Assembly: GCA_016710885.1 (NCBI GenBank) | Contig: JADJUC010000004.1 | Coordinates: forward strand, 124,001-188,000 | From: Candidatus Proximibacter danicus | GTDB taxonomy: Bacteria; Pseudomonadota; Gammaproteobacteria; Burkholderiales; Rhodocyclaceae | DNA: 64,000 nt | Reading direction: 5' to 3' | Shown here: positions 54,044 through 63,742 of the stretch, piece by piece | How the letters are laid out: each line of letters begins with the position of its first letter | Numbering within the stretch: position 1 is the first letter of the stretch | Notes under the pieces: generated by a model | Told to the model about the DNA's origin: nothing | Seen by the model: the letters and a program-made list of their open reading frames with translations, nothing else | Database searches by the model: none | Program-made: the position numbers and the translations under genes

Positions 54044-54879
54044 GCGAAATCAGCCCGGAAGAGCCAGTGGTGGAAGTTGTGGCAAAGCCTGACGTCGGCG
54101 AGCGTTTGCGTGCCGCGCGTGAAGCCTTGGGTCTGGACGTGGAGGCAGTCGCTGCCTCGCTGAAACTTTCGAAGCGCCAGATCGATGCGCTTGAGGCCGG
54201 TGATTGGAGCAAGCTGCCTGGGCATACCTTCATTCGCGGGTTTGTGCGCAACTATGCCCGGGTAGTCAAACTTGACGCGGCAGCGCTTCTGGAAGATCTC
54301 GATGCGCCGCCGCCGACTGCGCCGCAACTGGATTTGCCGCAGAATACAAGCGCCGTACTTCCACAGAGAGGGCAGGCACAGAAGCGCGATTACGCAGCAG
54401 TGCTCGGCGGGATCGTTCTGGTTACCGTTGCTGTAGTGGCGTACTACGTTGTACCCCCCGATTTTTGGCAGCCGGCGCGGCGCGAAGTGCCACCGGCAGT
54501 GGCTGCCGAACCTGCGCCTTTGTTCCCCCCTTCTGGCTTGTCGATGACGGACACGGTTCCATCAGCAGTCGTTTCTGGAGAAGCGATCTCCGGGGTTGCC
54601 TCGATTCCTGCAACGGCTTTGGTTGCCGTTTCAACCGATTCGGGCAAGCGTCTGAAGATGCGTTTTGCGCAACCGTCATGGGTCGAAATCAGGGATGCCT
54701 CCGGTCAGACCATCTATTCGCAACTCAACCCGGCCGGGAGCGAGCGCGAAATCGAGGGGCAACCTCCGTACGTCATGGTGGTAGGCAACGCGGCGCATGT
54801 GACGGTCAGCTACCAGGGCCGGAATATTGAATTGCAGCCGCGCAGCAAGGACGATGTGGCGCGCGTCACGGTGGAATAG
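54040..54879 (+). CDS. rodZ: cytoskeletal protein RodZ-like (HTH plus DUF4115)
   Basis: 279 residues. A Cro/CI-type helix-turn-helix (about 20-85, GERLRAAREALGLDVEAVAASLKLSKRQIDALEAGDWSKLPGHTFIRGFVRNYAR), one membrane helix (about 118-142), a Pro/Ala-rich linker, and a C-terminal beta domain (about 200-279, MRFAQPSWVEIRDASGQTIYSQL). RodZ links MreB to the cell-wall machinery. Start MSEISPEEPV at 54040 overlaps the pilF stop. Confidence 0.9.
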   Translation: MSEISPEEPVVEVVAKPDVGERLRAAREALGLDVEAVAASLKLSKRQIDALEAGDWSKLPGHTFIRGFVRNYARVVKLDAAALLEDLDAPPPTAPQLDLPQNTSAVLPQRGQAQKRDYAAVLGGIVLVTVAVVAYYVVPPDFWQPARREVPPAVAAEPAPLFPPSGLSMTDTVPSAVVSGEAISGVASIPATALVAVSTDSGKRLKMRFAQPSWVEIRDASGQTIYSQLNPAGSEREIEGQPPYVMVVGNAAHVTVSYQGRNIELQPRSKDDVARVTVE

Positions 54880-54880
54880 T

Positions 54881-56119
54881 ATGGATTACAGCATCAAGCG
54901 ACGCGTGACGTCTGCGGTCCAAGTTGGCCAAGTACTGGTGGGTGGCGGTGCTCCCGTAGTAGTGCAGTCGATGACCAATACCGATACGGTGGACGTCGTC
55001 GGCACTGCAGTTCAATGTGCCGAGCTTGCGCGCGCAGGCTCCGAACTGGTCCGCATTACGGTTAACACGCCCGAAGCGGCAACGGCTGTCCCGAAAATCC
55101 GCGAGCACCTCGACCGCATGCCTGTCGATGTGCCGCTGATCGGCGACTTTCACTACAACGGCCACCGCCTGCTGCTCGACAATCCAGCCTGCGCCGAGGC
55201 GCTGGCCAAGTATCGAATCAACCCCGGCAACGTCGGTTTCGGCAGGAAGAAGGACGAGCAGTTCGCGCAGATGATTGAACTGGCCTGCCGCTACGACAAG
55301 CCAGTGCGCATTGGCGTGAATTGGGGCAGCCTGGATCAGGATCTGCTGGCGCGCATGATGGACGAGAATGCGAAGCGCGCCGATCCGCTCGATTCGGTCG
55401 ACATGATGCGTGCGGCCATGGTCGCCTCAGCCCTGGAATCTGCGGCCAAGGCCGAGGAACTGGGATTGCCGGGCGACCGCATCATCCTGTCGTGCAAGGT
55501 GTCCGGTGTCCAGGATCTGATCGCCATTTATCGCGACCTGTCGGCCCAATCCGGCTACGCGCTGCATCTCGGCCTGACCGAGGCCGGCATGGGCTCGAAG
55601 GGCATCGTCGCCTCGACGGCCGCGATGGCGGTGCTGCTGCAGGAAGGCATTGGCGACACCATCCGCGTTTCGCTGACGCCGGAACCTGGCGGCAAGCGCA
55701 CGCAGGAAGTAATCGTTGCCCAGGAAATGTTGCAGACCATGGGTCTGCGCGCTTTTACGCCAATGGTTACTGCTTGTCCTGGCTGCGGCCGCACGACCAG
55801 CACCTTCTTCCAGGAACTGGCGCAGACCATCCAGAACCACGTGCGCGAGAAGATGCCGCAGTGGCGCGCCGAGTACGACGGCGCCGAGAACATGACGCTG
55901 GCCGTGATGGGCTGCATCGTCAACGGACCGGGCGAATCGAAGCATGCCAACATCGGCATTTCGCTGCCGGGTACCGGTGAAGTGCCGGCGGCACCGGTGT
56001 TTGAAGACGGGGTCAAGACGGTTACCTTGCGCGGCGACAACATCGCTGCAGAATTCACGGCCATCGTGGATAACTACGTGGCCCGCACCTACAAGAGAAA
56101 GAACGCTTCCGCATCATGA
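54881..56119 (+). CDS. ispG: 4-hydroxy-3-methylbut-2-enyl diphosphate synthase
   Basis: 412 residues; converts MEcPP to HMBPP in the MEP isoprenoid pathway using a 4Fe-4S cluster. Ligand Cys are in TACPGCGRTTSTF and MGCIVNGPGESKHANIGISLPG. The TIM-barrel part holds VQSMTNTDTVDV, PLIGDFHYNGHRLL and RIGVNWGSLD. Start at 54881, one base after the rodZ stop. Overlaps hisS by four bases. Confidence 0.96.
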   Translation: MDYSIKRRVTSAVQVGQVLVGGGAPVVVQSMTNTDTVDVVGTAVQCAELARAGSELVRITVNTPEAATAVPKIREHLDRMPVDVPLIGDFHYNGHRLLLDNPACAEALAKYRINPGNVGFGRKKDEQFAQMIELACRYDKPVRIGVNWGSLDQDLLARMMDENAKRADPLDSVDMMRAAMVASALESAAKAEELGLPGDRIILSCKVSGVQDLIAIYRDLSAQSGYALHLGLTEAGMGSKGIVASTAAMAVLLQEGIGDTIRVSLTPEPGGKRTQEVIVAQEMLQTMGLRAFTPMVTACPGCGRTTSTFFQELAQTIQNHVREKMPQWRAEYDGAENMTLAVMGCIVNGPGESKHANIGISLPGTGEVPAAPVFEDGVKTVTLRGDNIAAEFTAIVDNYVARTYKRKNASAS

Positions 56120-57435
56120 GCAACAATATCCAGGCGAAATTACAAGGAATTCGCGGGATGCCCGACATCCTGCCGGACGAGGCCGAATTCTGGGAATTGT
56201 TTGAAGACACCGTCCGTTCGTGGCTGAAAAGCTACGGCTACCGGCCTATCCGTATGCCCATCGTTGAGCCGACGCCGCTTTTCAAGCGCGCCATCGGCGA
56301 GGTGACGGACATCGTCGAGAAGGAAATGTATTCCTTCGTCGACAGCCTCAACGGCGAGCCGCTGACGCTGCGTCCGGAAGGTACTGCCGGTTGCGTGCGT
56401 GCCGTGATCCAGCACAACCTGATCGCACAGGCTCCACAGCGCCTGTACTACATGGGCCAGATGTTCCGCCACGAGCGGCCGCAGAAGGGGCGCTACCGCC
56501 AGTTTCATCAGGTTGGCGTCGAGGCGCTCGGTTTTACCGGCCCCGATATCGATGCCGAAATGATCCTCATGGGCGCCCGTTTGTGGGACGACCTTGGCCT
56601 TGATGGCATCAAGCTGCAATTGAATACGCTCGGTCAGCCGGAAGAGCGTGCGCGCCACCGGGCCGATCTGATCATTTATTTCGAGCAGCATCAGGATATC
56701 CTCGATGAGGAGGCCAAGCGGCGGCTGCACACCAACCCGCTGCGTATCCTCGATTCGAAGAATCCGACGATGCAGGAGGTGATCGTTGGTGCGCCGAAGC
56801 TGATTGATTACCTCGGCGACGCCTCGCTCGAACATTTCAATGCCGTGCAGCAGATTCTCCGGGACGCCGGCCTGCCTTTCGAGATCAATCCGCGCCTGGT
56901 GCGCGGGCTGGACTACTACAACCTGACCGTCTTCGAGTGGGTCACCGATCGCCTCGGCGCGCAGGGCACCGTCTGTGCCGGTGGCCGCTACGACGGCTTG
57001 GTCGGCCAGTTGGGCGGCAAGGCAGCACCGGCCTGCGGTTTCGCCATGGGGGTCGAGCGTCTCATCGCGCTGGTGCGCGATTCCGGCGGCGAGCCGGCGA
57101 AGCGCGGCACTGATGTCTATGTCGTGCACATGGGCGAGGCAGCATCGCGCATGGCTTTCCGCGTCGCTGAGGGTTTGCGCGATCAGGGCATCGATGCGGT
57201 GCTGCACTGCGGTGGCGGCTCCTTCAAGTCGCAGATGAAGAAGGCCGATGCTTCAGGTGCCGTATTCGCCGTCATCATTGGCGACGACGAAGCCGCTGCC
57301 GGCGAAGTCAGCCTGAAACCGCTGCGTGAAGCAGGCGACGAACAGAAGCGCGTCAAGGTCGATGCACTTGGCGACGCAATCATGAATTCAATGCTGGACT
57401 GGGACGAAACTACGGAAGAAGAGGAACAAGCGTAA
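56116..57435 (+). CDS. hisS: histidyl-tRNA synthetase
   Basis: 439 residues, class II. QGIRGMPDILPDEAEFW at the start; motif 2 MFRHERPQKGRYRQFHQVGVEALG; His-specific RGLDYYNLTVFEWV; motif 3 ACGFAMGVERLIAL; anticodon domain to the end. A C-terminal acidic tail (WDETTEEEEQA) is short and unremarkable. Confidence 0.96.
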   Translation: MSNNIQAKLQGIRGMPDILPDEAEFWELFEDTVRSWLKSYGYRPIRMPIVEPTPLFKRAIGEVTDIVEKEMYSFVDSLNGEPLTLRPEGTAGCVRAVIQHNLIAQAPQRLYYMGQMFRHERPQKGRYRQFHQVGVEALGFTGPDIDAEMILMGARLWDDLGLDGIKLQLNTLGQPEERARHRADLIIYFEQHQDILDEEAKRRLHTNPLRILDSKNPTMQEVIVGAPKLIDYLGDASLEHFNAVQQILRDAGLPFEINPRLVRGLDYYNLTVFEWVTDRLGAQGTVCAGGRYDGLVGQLGGKAAPACGFAMGVERLIALVRDSGGEPAKRGTDVYVVHMGEAASRMAFRVAEGLRDQGIDAVLHCGGGSFKSQMKKADASGAVFAVIIGDDEAAAGEVSLKPLREAGDEQKRVKVDALGDAIMNSMLDWDETTEEEEQA

Positions 57436-58113
57436 ATGGCTACCTACGATCTTGAAGAACAGGAACAACTGGCTGAAATCAAGGCCTGGTGGAAGCAATA
57501 CGGCAATCTCGTCACCGGCATCGTCATTGCTGCCTCGATCGGTGTCCTGCTGTGGCAGGGCTGGAGCTGGTACCAGAGCAATCAGGCGGCAAAAGCCTCG
57601 GCGGTCTATGCCGTGCTGCAGCGAGCAACACTGGACCGCGATACGCAGAAGATAAAGTCGGCGGCCGGCGAGCTGGTCGAAAAATTCGGCAGCGCGGCCT
57701 ATGCCCCGCTGGGCGCGCTGACCGCTGCCAAGGCGCTGCATGAATCGGGCGATACCAAAAGTGCCAAGGCCCAATTGAACTGGGTTGCGGATAACGGCCA
57801 TGACGAACTTCGGGATATCGGTCGGCTGCGTCTGGCTGCGCTGCTCCTTGATGAAAAGGCTTATGACGAAGCGCTGAAAGCCCTCTCGGCAAGCCACGGT
57901 TCTGGCTTTGACGCCCGCTTTTCAGAGCTGAAAGGTGACGTCTACGCGGCGCAGGGCAAGAAGACGGAAGCCAGCGCGGCATACGCCGCAGCACTGGCGA
58001 AGCTTGGCGATACGTCAAAAGAGGGCAAGAGCACGCTGCAGTCGCAACAAGCGAATGCGCCTTACCGCGAAATGATCCAGCAGAAGCTGGATTCTCTTGG
58101 GGACGCAAAGTGA
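57436..58113 (+). CDS. YfgM-like membrane-anchored TPR protein
   Basis: 225 residues. Cytosolic N terminus (YDLEEQEQLAEIKAWWKQYG), one membrane helix (about 22-45), then a periplasmic TPR-like domain (AVLQRATLDRDTQKIKSAAGELVEKFGSAAYAPLGALTAAKALHESG and so on). YfgM is an ancillary SecYEG/PpiD partner; the gene stands in its usual place between hisS and bamB, overlapping bamB by four bases. Confidence 0.88.
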   Translation: MATYDLEEQEQLAEIKAWWKQYGNLVTGIVIAASIGVLLWQGWSWYQSNQAAKASAVYAVLQRATLDRDTQKIKSAAGELVEKFGSAAYAPLGALTAAKALHESGDTKSAKAQLNWVADNGHDELRDIGRLRLAALLLDEKAYDEALKALSASHGSGFDARFSELKGDVYAAQGKKTEASAAYAAALAKLGDTSKEGKSTLQSQQANAPYREMIQQKLDSLGDAK

Positions 58114-59252
58114 ACTTCCGCCTGTTGCTGCCGGCGCTCGCTGTAATCTCCGCAGCGGGTTGTTCAGCGTTCAATTCACTGAACCCCTTCGCCTCGTCGG
58201 GGCCGAAGATGGCCGAGTTGCAACCGATTACGCCAACCATCGAAGCGCGCGTTGCCTGGAAGGAAAGTGTCAGTAAATCCGAGCAGTACGTGTTCACGCC
58301 GGCGATTGTCGGGAGCGTTGTCTATGCCGCTGGCGCCAAGGGCGACGTGGTGCGTCTTGAAGACGGGGCGGTGAAGTGGAAAGTCAACGTTGGTGTTCCT
58401 CTCTCAGGTGGCGTCGGTACCGACGGTAGCCGCGTCGTGGTGGGTTCGCCCAAGGGTGACATCATTGCCCTCGATAGCAGTGATGGCAAGGAACTCTGGC
58501 GTTCCAAGGTAACTAGCGATGTGCTGGCCGCACCGGCGGTCGATCGCAGTATCGTGGTCGTACGCAGCGGCGACAACCGGCTCTATGGATTCGACCCTCT
58601 CGATGGCAAGCGCAAATGGGTCTACCAGCGGCAGACACCGCCGCTGTCGCTACGTACCTTTGCCGCCCCTCTGATCAACAGCAACTATGTTTTTGCGGGC
58701 TTTCCCGGCGGCAAGCTGGTTGCAGTCACGCTGAACAATGGTGCGGTAGCGTGGGAAGGTGCTGTGGCACTGCCCAAGGGAACCACTGAACTTGACCGTG
58801 TCGCCGACATTACCAGCGCACCGGTACTTGCCGGCCGCTTGATCTGTGCCGTTGCCTATCAAGGAAGAGTCGCCTGCTTCGACCTGAGTACCGGCAATCT
58901 GGCTTGGGCCCGCGACATGTCCAGTTCCGCAGGGCTGGCGGTGGATGGGCGCTACGCCTACGTTTCTGACGACAAGGGAGCGCTGCACGCACTCGATCTG
59001 GCCAGCGGCGCCAGTATCTGGAAACAGGACAAGCTCTTTCTGCGCCAGTTGTCTGCGCCTGCAGCGCGCGGACGGCTGGTTGCGGTCGCTGATGTGAAGG
59101 GTGTCGTGCATTTCATCAGTCGGGACGATGGCTCGTTTGTCGCCCGCCTGAGCACCGATGGCACGCCGGTAACGGCACCGCTGCAGATACTTGACGACAA
59201 AGTCCTGCTGCAGACAAAAGGCGGCGCCGTGATGGCGCTGGAAGCTCAGTGA
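58110..59252 (+). CDS. bamB: outer membrane assembly lipoprotein BamB
   Basis: 380 residues. Lipobox SAAGC at the end of the signal peptide (Cys about 18). An eight-bladed beta-propeller of PQQ-like repeats follows (VYAAGAKGDVVRLEDGAVKWKVNVG, IALDSSDGKELWRSKV, LYGFDPLDGKRKWVYQ and so on). Works with BamA in outer-membrane protein insertion. Overlaps der by four bases. Confidence 0.95.
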   Translation: MNFRLLLPALAVISAAGCSAFNSLNPFASSGPKMAELQPITPTIEARVAWKESVSKSEQYVFTPAIVGSVVYAAGAKGDVVRLEDGAVKWKVNVGVPLSGGVGTDGSRVVVGSPKGDIIALDSSDGKELWRSKVTSDVLAAPAVDRSIVVVRSGDNRLYGFDPLDGKRKWVYQRQTPPLSLRTFAAPLINSNYVFAGFPGGKLVAVTLNNGAVAWEGAVALPKGTTELDRVADITSAPVLAGRLICAVAYQGRVACFDLSTGNLAWARDMSSSAGLAVDGRYAYVSDDKGALHALDLASGASIWKQDKLFLRQLSAPAARGRLVAVADVKGVVHFISRDDGSFVARLSTDGTPVTAPLQILDDKVLLQTKGGAVMALEAQ

Positions 59253-60805
59253 AACCTACTATCGCACTGGTTGGCCGTCCCAACGTTGGAAAATCCACCC
59301 TGTTCAATCGCCTGACGAAGAGCCGCGATGCCCTTGTCGCCGATATTCCGGGCTTGACCCGCGATCGTCATTACGGCCATGGAAAACTCGGTGACAAGCC
59401 CTTTCTGGTCGTCGATACCGGTGGCTTCGAGCCGCGAGCCAAAGACGGCATCATGCACGAGATGGCGCGTCAGGCGGAGCAGGCCATTGCCGAATCGGAC
59501 ATCATCATTTTTGTTGTCGATGGCCGTGCCGGCATCACCGCGCAGGACAAGGACATCGCCAACAAGCTGCGCAAGATCGATCGCCCGGTCTTCGTAGCGG
59601 TCAATAAATCCGAGGGCAGGGATGGCGGCATCGCCACCGCTGAATTCCACGAGCTCGGTTTGGGTGACCCTTATGCCATTTCCGCCAGCCACGGCGAAGG
59701 TGTGCGGAATATCCTTGAATTGGCGCTGGAACCCTATCCGGAGCCGGAAGAAGATCTGGTTGATGATGGGGTCATCAAGGTGGCGATCGCTGGTCGCCCG
59801 AACGTCGGAAAAAGCACCCTGATCAATGCGCTGATGGGTGAAGAACGCGTCATTGCCTTCGATATGCCGGGCACCACCCGGGATTCGATCTATATCGATT
59901 TTGAGCGACGCGGCAAGAAATATACGCTGATCGATACCGCCGGCCTGCGGCGCAAGGGCAAGGTTTTCGAAACCATCGAGAAATTCTCGGTGATCAAGAC
60001 CCTGCAGTCGATCGAGGATGCCAACGTGGTCATCTTGGTGCTCGATGCGCAACAGGATATTTCCGATCAGGATGCCCATATCGCTGGCTTTGTTCTTGAA
60101 TCCGGTCGAGCGCTGGTCGTGGCGGTCAATAAGTGGGATGGTCTTGAAACCTATACCCGGGAGCAGATCAAGGAATTTTTGGAGCACAAGCTGAAGTTCC
60201 TCGATTTTGCCCGCTTCCACTATATTTCCGCGATTCGTGGGCAGGGACTCGACACGCTTTTCCGTTCGGTTGATGGCGCCTACGCGGCGGCCATGGCCAA
60301 GCTGCCCACGCCAAAGCTGACGCGCGCACTGCTCGATGCCATTCAGAAGCAGGCGCCTCCTAGGCATGGTGCTTTCCGGCCAAAAATGCGCTACGCGCAC
60401 CAGGGCGGCATGAACCCGCCACTGATCGTCATCCACGGCAATGCACTGGATCACGTTTCCGACAGCTATCGTCGCTATCTCGAACATACCTTCCGGGAAG
60501 TGTTCAAGCTGCAGGGAACTCCGCTGAAGATTCAGTTCAACACGTCCGAGAACCCGTATGCCTACAAGACCGAGCATAAGGTGGATACGCCGGGTTCAAA
60601 ACGGGGACCGCGCAGTTCTCGCCCGAATGCCCGACCGGACGCGCGGGATGTGGCGAAAGCGGCAGCAAAAGCGGCTTCCAGGCCAGCCAGCGCTGCTGCC
60701 AGTTCGAATTCAAAGAAGGACGCCAAGCCAAGCGTCAAGCCGAAGGCTAAAGCAAGTCCGAAACCAAGTTCAAAGCCGAAGCGCAGATCAGGCCGGTCCG
60801 GTTGA
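59249..60805 (+). CDS. der: ribosome biogenesis GTPase Der, with a long basic tail
   Basis: 518 residues. Two tandem GTPase domains, each starting GRPNVGKSTL (about 7 and 181), with DTGGFEPR and DTAGLRRKGK as G3 motifs and NKSE and NKWD as G4. A KH-like domain (about 360-445) ends near PLKIQFNTSENPYAYK. The last 70 or so residues are a Lys/Ala/Ser/Pro tail (AAAKAASRPASAAASS, KPSVKPKAKASPKP) longer than the short basic tail of most Der proteins. Confidence 0.95.
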   Translation: MKPTIALVGRPNVGKSTLFNRLTKSRDALVADIPGLTRDRHYGHGKLGDKPFLVVDTGGFEPRAKDGIMHEMARQAEQAIAESDIIIFVVDGRAGITAQDKDIANKLRKIDRPVFVAVNKSEGRDGGIATAEFHELGLGDPYAISASHGEGVRNILELALEPYPEPEEDLVDDGVIKVAIAGRPNVGKSTLINALMGEERVIAFDMPGTTRDSIYIDFERRGKKYTLIDTAGLRRKGKVFETIEKFSVIKTLQSIEDANVVILVLDAQQDISDQDAHIAGFVLESGRALVVAVNKWDGLETYTREQIKEFLEHKLKFLDFARFHYISAIRGQGLDTLFRSVDGAYAAAMAKLPTPKLTRALLDAIQKQAPPRHGAFRPKMRYAHQGGMNPPLIVIHGNALDHVSDSYRRYLEHTFREVFKLQGTPLKIQFNTSENPYAYKTEHKVDTPGSKRGPRSSRPNARPDARDVAKAAAKAASRPASAAASSNSKKDAKPSVKPKAKASPKPSSKPKRRSGRSG

Positions 60806-60895
60806 TTTGCCGGATTGTGTCCGGATTGTTGGCTTTTCACCTTTTTTTCCGATAATCTCCGTTTTCCGCAACCATATAAACATGGAGTTTCAACC

Positions 60896-61132
60896 ATGAG
60901 CAATAAAGGGCAACTTTTACAAGACCCGTTCCTCAACACTCTGCGCCGTGAACATGTGCCAGTTTCGATTTATCTGGTGAACGGCATCAAACTGCAGGGA
61001 CAGATCGAGTCTTTCGATCAATACGTGGTGCTGCTCAAGAACACCGTGACCCAGATGGTTTACAAGCACGCGATTTCTACCGTGGTGCCTGCTCGTCCGG
61101 TCACTATTCAGCAGGAGAATGGCGGCGAGTGA
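60896..61132 (+). CDS. hfq: RNA chaperone Hfq
   Basis: 78 residues. Sm1 motif in PVSIYLVNGIKLQGQIESFDQYVVLLK and Sm2 in VYKHAISTVVPARPV, with the KH pair that lines the RNA-binding pore. QLLQDPFLNTLRREHVP is the standard N terminus. Start at 60896 with GGAG nearby. A stem-loop lies between it and hflX. Confidence 0.97.
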   Translation: MSNKGQLLQDPFLNTLRREHVPVSIYLVNGIKLQGQIESFDQYVVLLKNTVTQMVYKHAISTVVPARPVTIQQENGGE

Positions 61133-61193
61133 GCTTGCCCTGGTTTTTTTGCCCCCTCTGCGAGGGGGCTGGCAGTTGAAAGTCATCTTTCTT

Positions 61194-61224
61194 ACGGCCT
61201 GCCGTCATCTCGGTGGGCCGTTTT
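61194..61224 (+). terminator. terminator-like stem-loop between hfq and hflX
   Basis: ACGGCC-tg-CCG pairs with CGG-tg-GGCCGT and is followed by TTTT. An earlier hairpin (GCCCCCTC-TGC-GAGGGGGC, 61151-61169) has its T run on the wrong side. Probably partial termination, raising hfq over hflXKC. Confidence 0.5.
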
Positions 61225-61244
61225 CATTCCGGTTTTGATTCCCG

Positions 61245-62426
61245 ATGCTTGAACGTCCCTCCGCCGGTGAACGTGCGGTCATCATTCAACTCGACTTCGG
61301 TCGGGATGACCTTGCCGACCAAGTAGAGGAGGTCCGTCTGTTGGCGGAGTCAGCCGGTGCCACGGTGTGCGAAGTGATTTTTGGTCGCCGCCACAGCCCT
61401 GACCCGGCAACCTTCGCCGGCAAGGGCAAGGTGCAGGAGATTGCGGCGGCCTTGGCCGCGCATGAAGCCGATCTTGCCATCTTCAACCACGAGTTGTCGC
61501 CGGCGCAGGAGCGTAACCTCGAGCGTGAGCTTAAATGTCGTGTCGTCGATCGTACCAGCCTGATTCTCGATATCTTTGCGCAGCGGGCGCAGAGTGCCGA
61601 AGGTAAGCTGCAGGTGGAACTTGCCCAGTTGGAGCATCTGGCAACACGTCTGGTTCGTGGCTGGACCCATCTTGAACGTCAGAAAGGTGGTATTGGTCTG
61701 CGTGGGCCCGGGGAAACCCAGCTTGAAACCGATCGTCGCCTCCTTGGCAATCGAGTCAAGCTGCTCAAGGACCGTCTGCAGAAGCTGGAACGCCAGCGTG
61801 GCGTGCAGCGCAAGGCGCGGAGTCGCGGCGATGTATTGAACGTTTCACTCGTTGGCTACACCAATGCTGGTAAATCAACCCTTTTCAATGCGCTGACCCA
61901 TACCGGTGTTTATGCAGCCAATAAATTGTTCGCCACCCTTGATACCACCTCCCGCAAGCTTTGGCTGGACGGGGCAGGGAATATCGTGATTTCCGATACC
62001 GTAGGCTTCATCCGTGACCTGCCCCACGAGCTGGTTGCAGCTTTTCATGCCACGCTGGAGGCCACTGCCGAGGCCGATCTGCTGCTGCATGTGGTCGATA
62101 CCGCCAATCCCGCCCGCGAGGATCAGATACTCGAAGTGGGCAAGGTGCTGGCCGAAATCGGCGCCCAGGGCGTGCCCGAAATTGTCGTACTGAACAAGCA
62201 GGATTTGACTGAACTTCCGTCAGCGGCCGAGCGCGACGAATATGGTAGAATCCGCCGGGTTCGCGTCAGTGCCGTTACTGGCGATGGCTTGCCGTTGTTG
62301 AGGCAGGCGCTGGCTGAATACGCCGTTGAAAAAGCGCAGAGGCTGAGCCTTGAGCGCGGACGGCTCTCCGTCGAAGATCCTTCGACAATTCTTGAATCCG
62401 TGATCGACACAGGCACCCCCCAATGA
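61245..62426 (+). CDS. hflX: ribosome-associated GTPase HflX
   Basis: 393 residues. An N-terminal HflX domain (about 1-190) with FGRRHSPDPATFAGKGKVQEI, FNHELSPAQERNLERELKCRVVDRTSLILDIFAQRAQSAEGKLQVELAQL and the Gly-rich GGIGLRGPGETQLETDRR; a GTPase domain (about 200-370) with GYTNAGKSTLFN, DTVGFIRDLP and NKQDL. Splits stalled ribosomes. Overlaps the hflK reading frame by four bases. Confidence 0.96.
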   Translation: MLERPSAGERAVIIQLDFGRDDLADQVEEVRLLAESAGATVCEVIFGRRHSPDPATFAGKGKVQEIAAALAAHEADLAIFNHELSPAQERNLERELKCRVVDRTSLILDIFAQRAQSAEGKLQVELAQLEHLATRLVRGWTHLERQKGGIGLRGPGETQLETDRRLLGNRVKLLKDRLQKLERQRGVQRKARSRGDVLNVSLVGYTNAGKSTLFNALTHTGVYAANKLFATLDTTSRKLWLDGAGNIVISDTVGFIRDLPHELVAAFHATLEATAEADLLLHVVDTANPAREDQILEVGKVLAEIGAQGVPEIVVLNKQDLTELPSAAERDEYGRIRRVRVSAVTGDGLPLLRQALAEYAVEKAQRLSLERGRLSVEDPSTILESVIDTGTPQ

Positions 62427-62446
62427 TTTCGACCTTCGGACTACTC

Positions 62447-63742
62447 ATGTCGCTGAACGACCCGCAGTGGGGCAATCGTGGCAATGACAATGGCAGCAAC
62501 GGTGGCAAGCGTCCCAATCAGGGGCCCCCGGATCTTGAAGCGCTTTGGCGCGATTTCAATCGCAAGCTATCGGGCATGCTCAACAAAAAAGGTGGCGGTA
62601 ACAGCGGCGGCAATGATGGTGGCGGTCGGCCACCGGTTGAATTCAACCCGAAATTCCTTGGCGGCGGTATCGGCATCCTGATTGCGCTGCTGTTGATTGT
62701 CTGGCTGGCCAGCGGTTTCTATATTGTCGATGCCGCACAGCGCGGCCTCGTGCTGCAATTCGGGAAATTCAAGGAATCCACCGAACCAGGCCTGCGCTGG
62801 CGTTTGCCGGCACCGATCCAGTCGCATGAGCTGGTTAATTTGACCGGTGTGCGTACCGTTGAAGTCGGCTATCGCGGTAGCGAAAAAAACAAGGTGCTGA
62901 AAGAAGCGCTGATGCTGACCGATGACGAAAACATCATCAACATCCAGTTCGCCGTCCAGTATGTATTGAAGGATCCGGTCGAATACATCTTCCAGAACCG
63001 GCATCCGGACGATTCCGTGATGCAGGCAGCAGAGACTGCGATTCGCGAAATTGTCGGCAAGAGCAAGATGGATTTCGTGCTCTACGAAGGGCGAGAGCAG
63101 GTGGCTGCACATGCTTCCCAGTTGATTCAGGACATTCTCGATCGCTACAAGACCGGGATCCTGATCTCCAAGGTGACGATGCAGAATGCCCAGCCACCCG
63201 AGCAGGTGCAGGCGGCCTTTGACGATGCCGTCAAGGCGGGCCAGGATCGCGAGCGCCAGAAGAGTGAAGGGCAGGCTTACGCGAACGACGTCATTCCGAA
63301 GGCTCAGGGTACGGCGTCACGTCTGTTCCAGGAGGCAGAGGGCTACAAGCAGCGGATGATCGCCACTGCAGAGGGTGATGCTTCACGCTTCAAGCAGATC
63401 AATACGGAATATGCCAAGGCGCCGGAAGTGACGCGTCAGCGCATGTATCTTGAAACGATGCAGACGGTGTATTCAAACACGAGCAAGGTCATGGTCGATT
63501 CCAAGGGGCAAGGCAACCTGCTTTACCTGCCGCTCGACAAGATCATGGGGGCGGCCGCGATGGCAGCGCCCTCGGTCGCAACTAATACGGATTCGGCGGT
63601 CGTCCCGCGTGCTGCTGGCCCGGCTGTTTCCAACGATGTGCCGCCGCAGCTCGAGCGTACGCCGCAGACTGGCGGTGCTTCATATTCGTCAAACCCGCGA
63701 GATCGCGACACGCTTCGCTCGCGTGATCGGGAGGCACGTTGA
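62447..63742 (+). CDS. hflK: FtsH-protease regulator subunit HflK
   Basis: 431 residues from ATG 62447 (MSLNDPQWGNRG, as in relatives); an ATG at 62423 would overlap hflX but gives an atypical eight-residue extension. Gly/Asn/Lys-rich cytosolic start, membrane helix (about 75-97), SPFH/band-7 domain (about 98-340; GLVLQFGKFKESTEPGLRWRLP, KSKMDFVLYEGREQVA), Pro/Arg-rich tail. HflKC encloses FtsH in the membrane. The stop overlaps hflC (TGATGA). Confidence 0.94.
   Translation: MSLNDPQWGNRGNDNGSNGGKRPNQGPPDLEALWRDFNRKLSGMLNKKGGGNSGGNDGGGRPPVEFNPKFLGGGIGILIALLLIVWLASGFYIVDAAQRGLVLQFGKFKESTEPGLRWRLPAPIQSHELVNLTGVRTVEVGYRGSEKNKVLKEALMLTDDENIINIQFAVQYVLKDPVEYIFQNRHPDDSVMQAAETAIREIVGKSKMDFVLYEGREQVAAHASQLIQDILDRYKTGILISKVTMQNAQPPEQVQAAFDDAVKAGQDRERQKSEGQAYANDVIPKAQGTASRLFQEAEGYKQRMIATAEGDASRFKQINTEYAKAPEVTRQRMYLETMQTVYSNTSKVMVDSKGQGNLLYLPLDKIMGAAAMAAPSVATNTDSAVVPRAAGPAVSNDVPPQLERTPQTGGASYSSNPRDRDTLRSRDREAR

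Noticed and set aside
61151..61169. Strong GC hairpin after hfq as terminator
   Set aside because: The T run lies before the stem, not after it; the following stem-loop at 61194-61224 is the better candidate.
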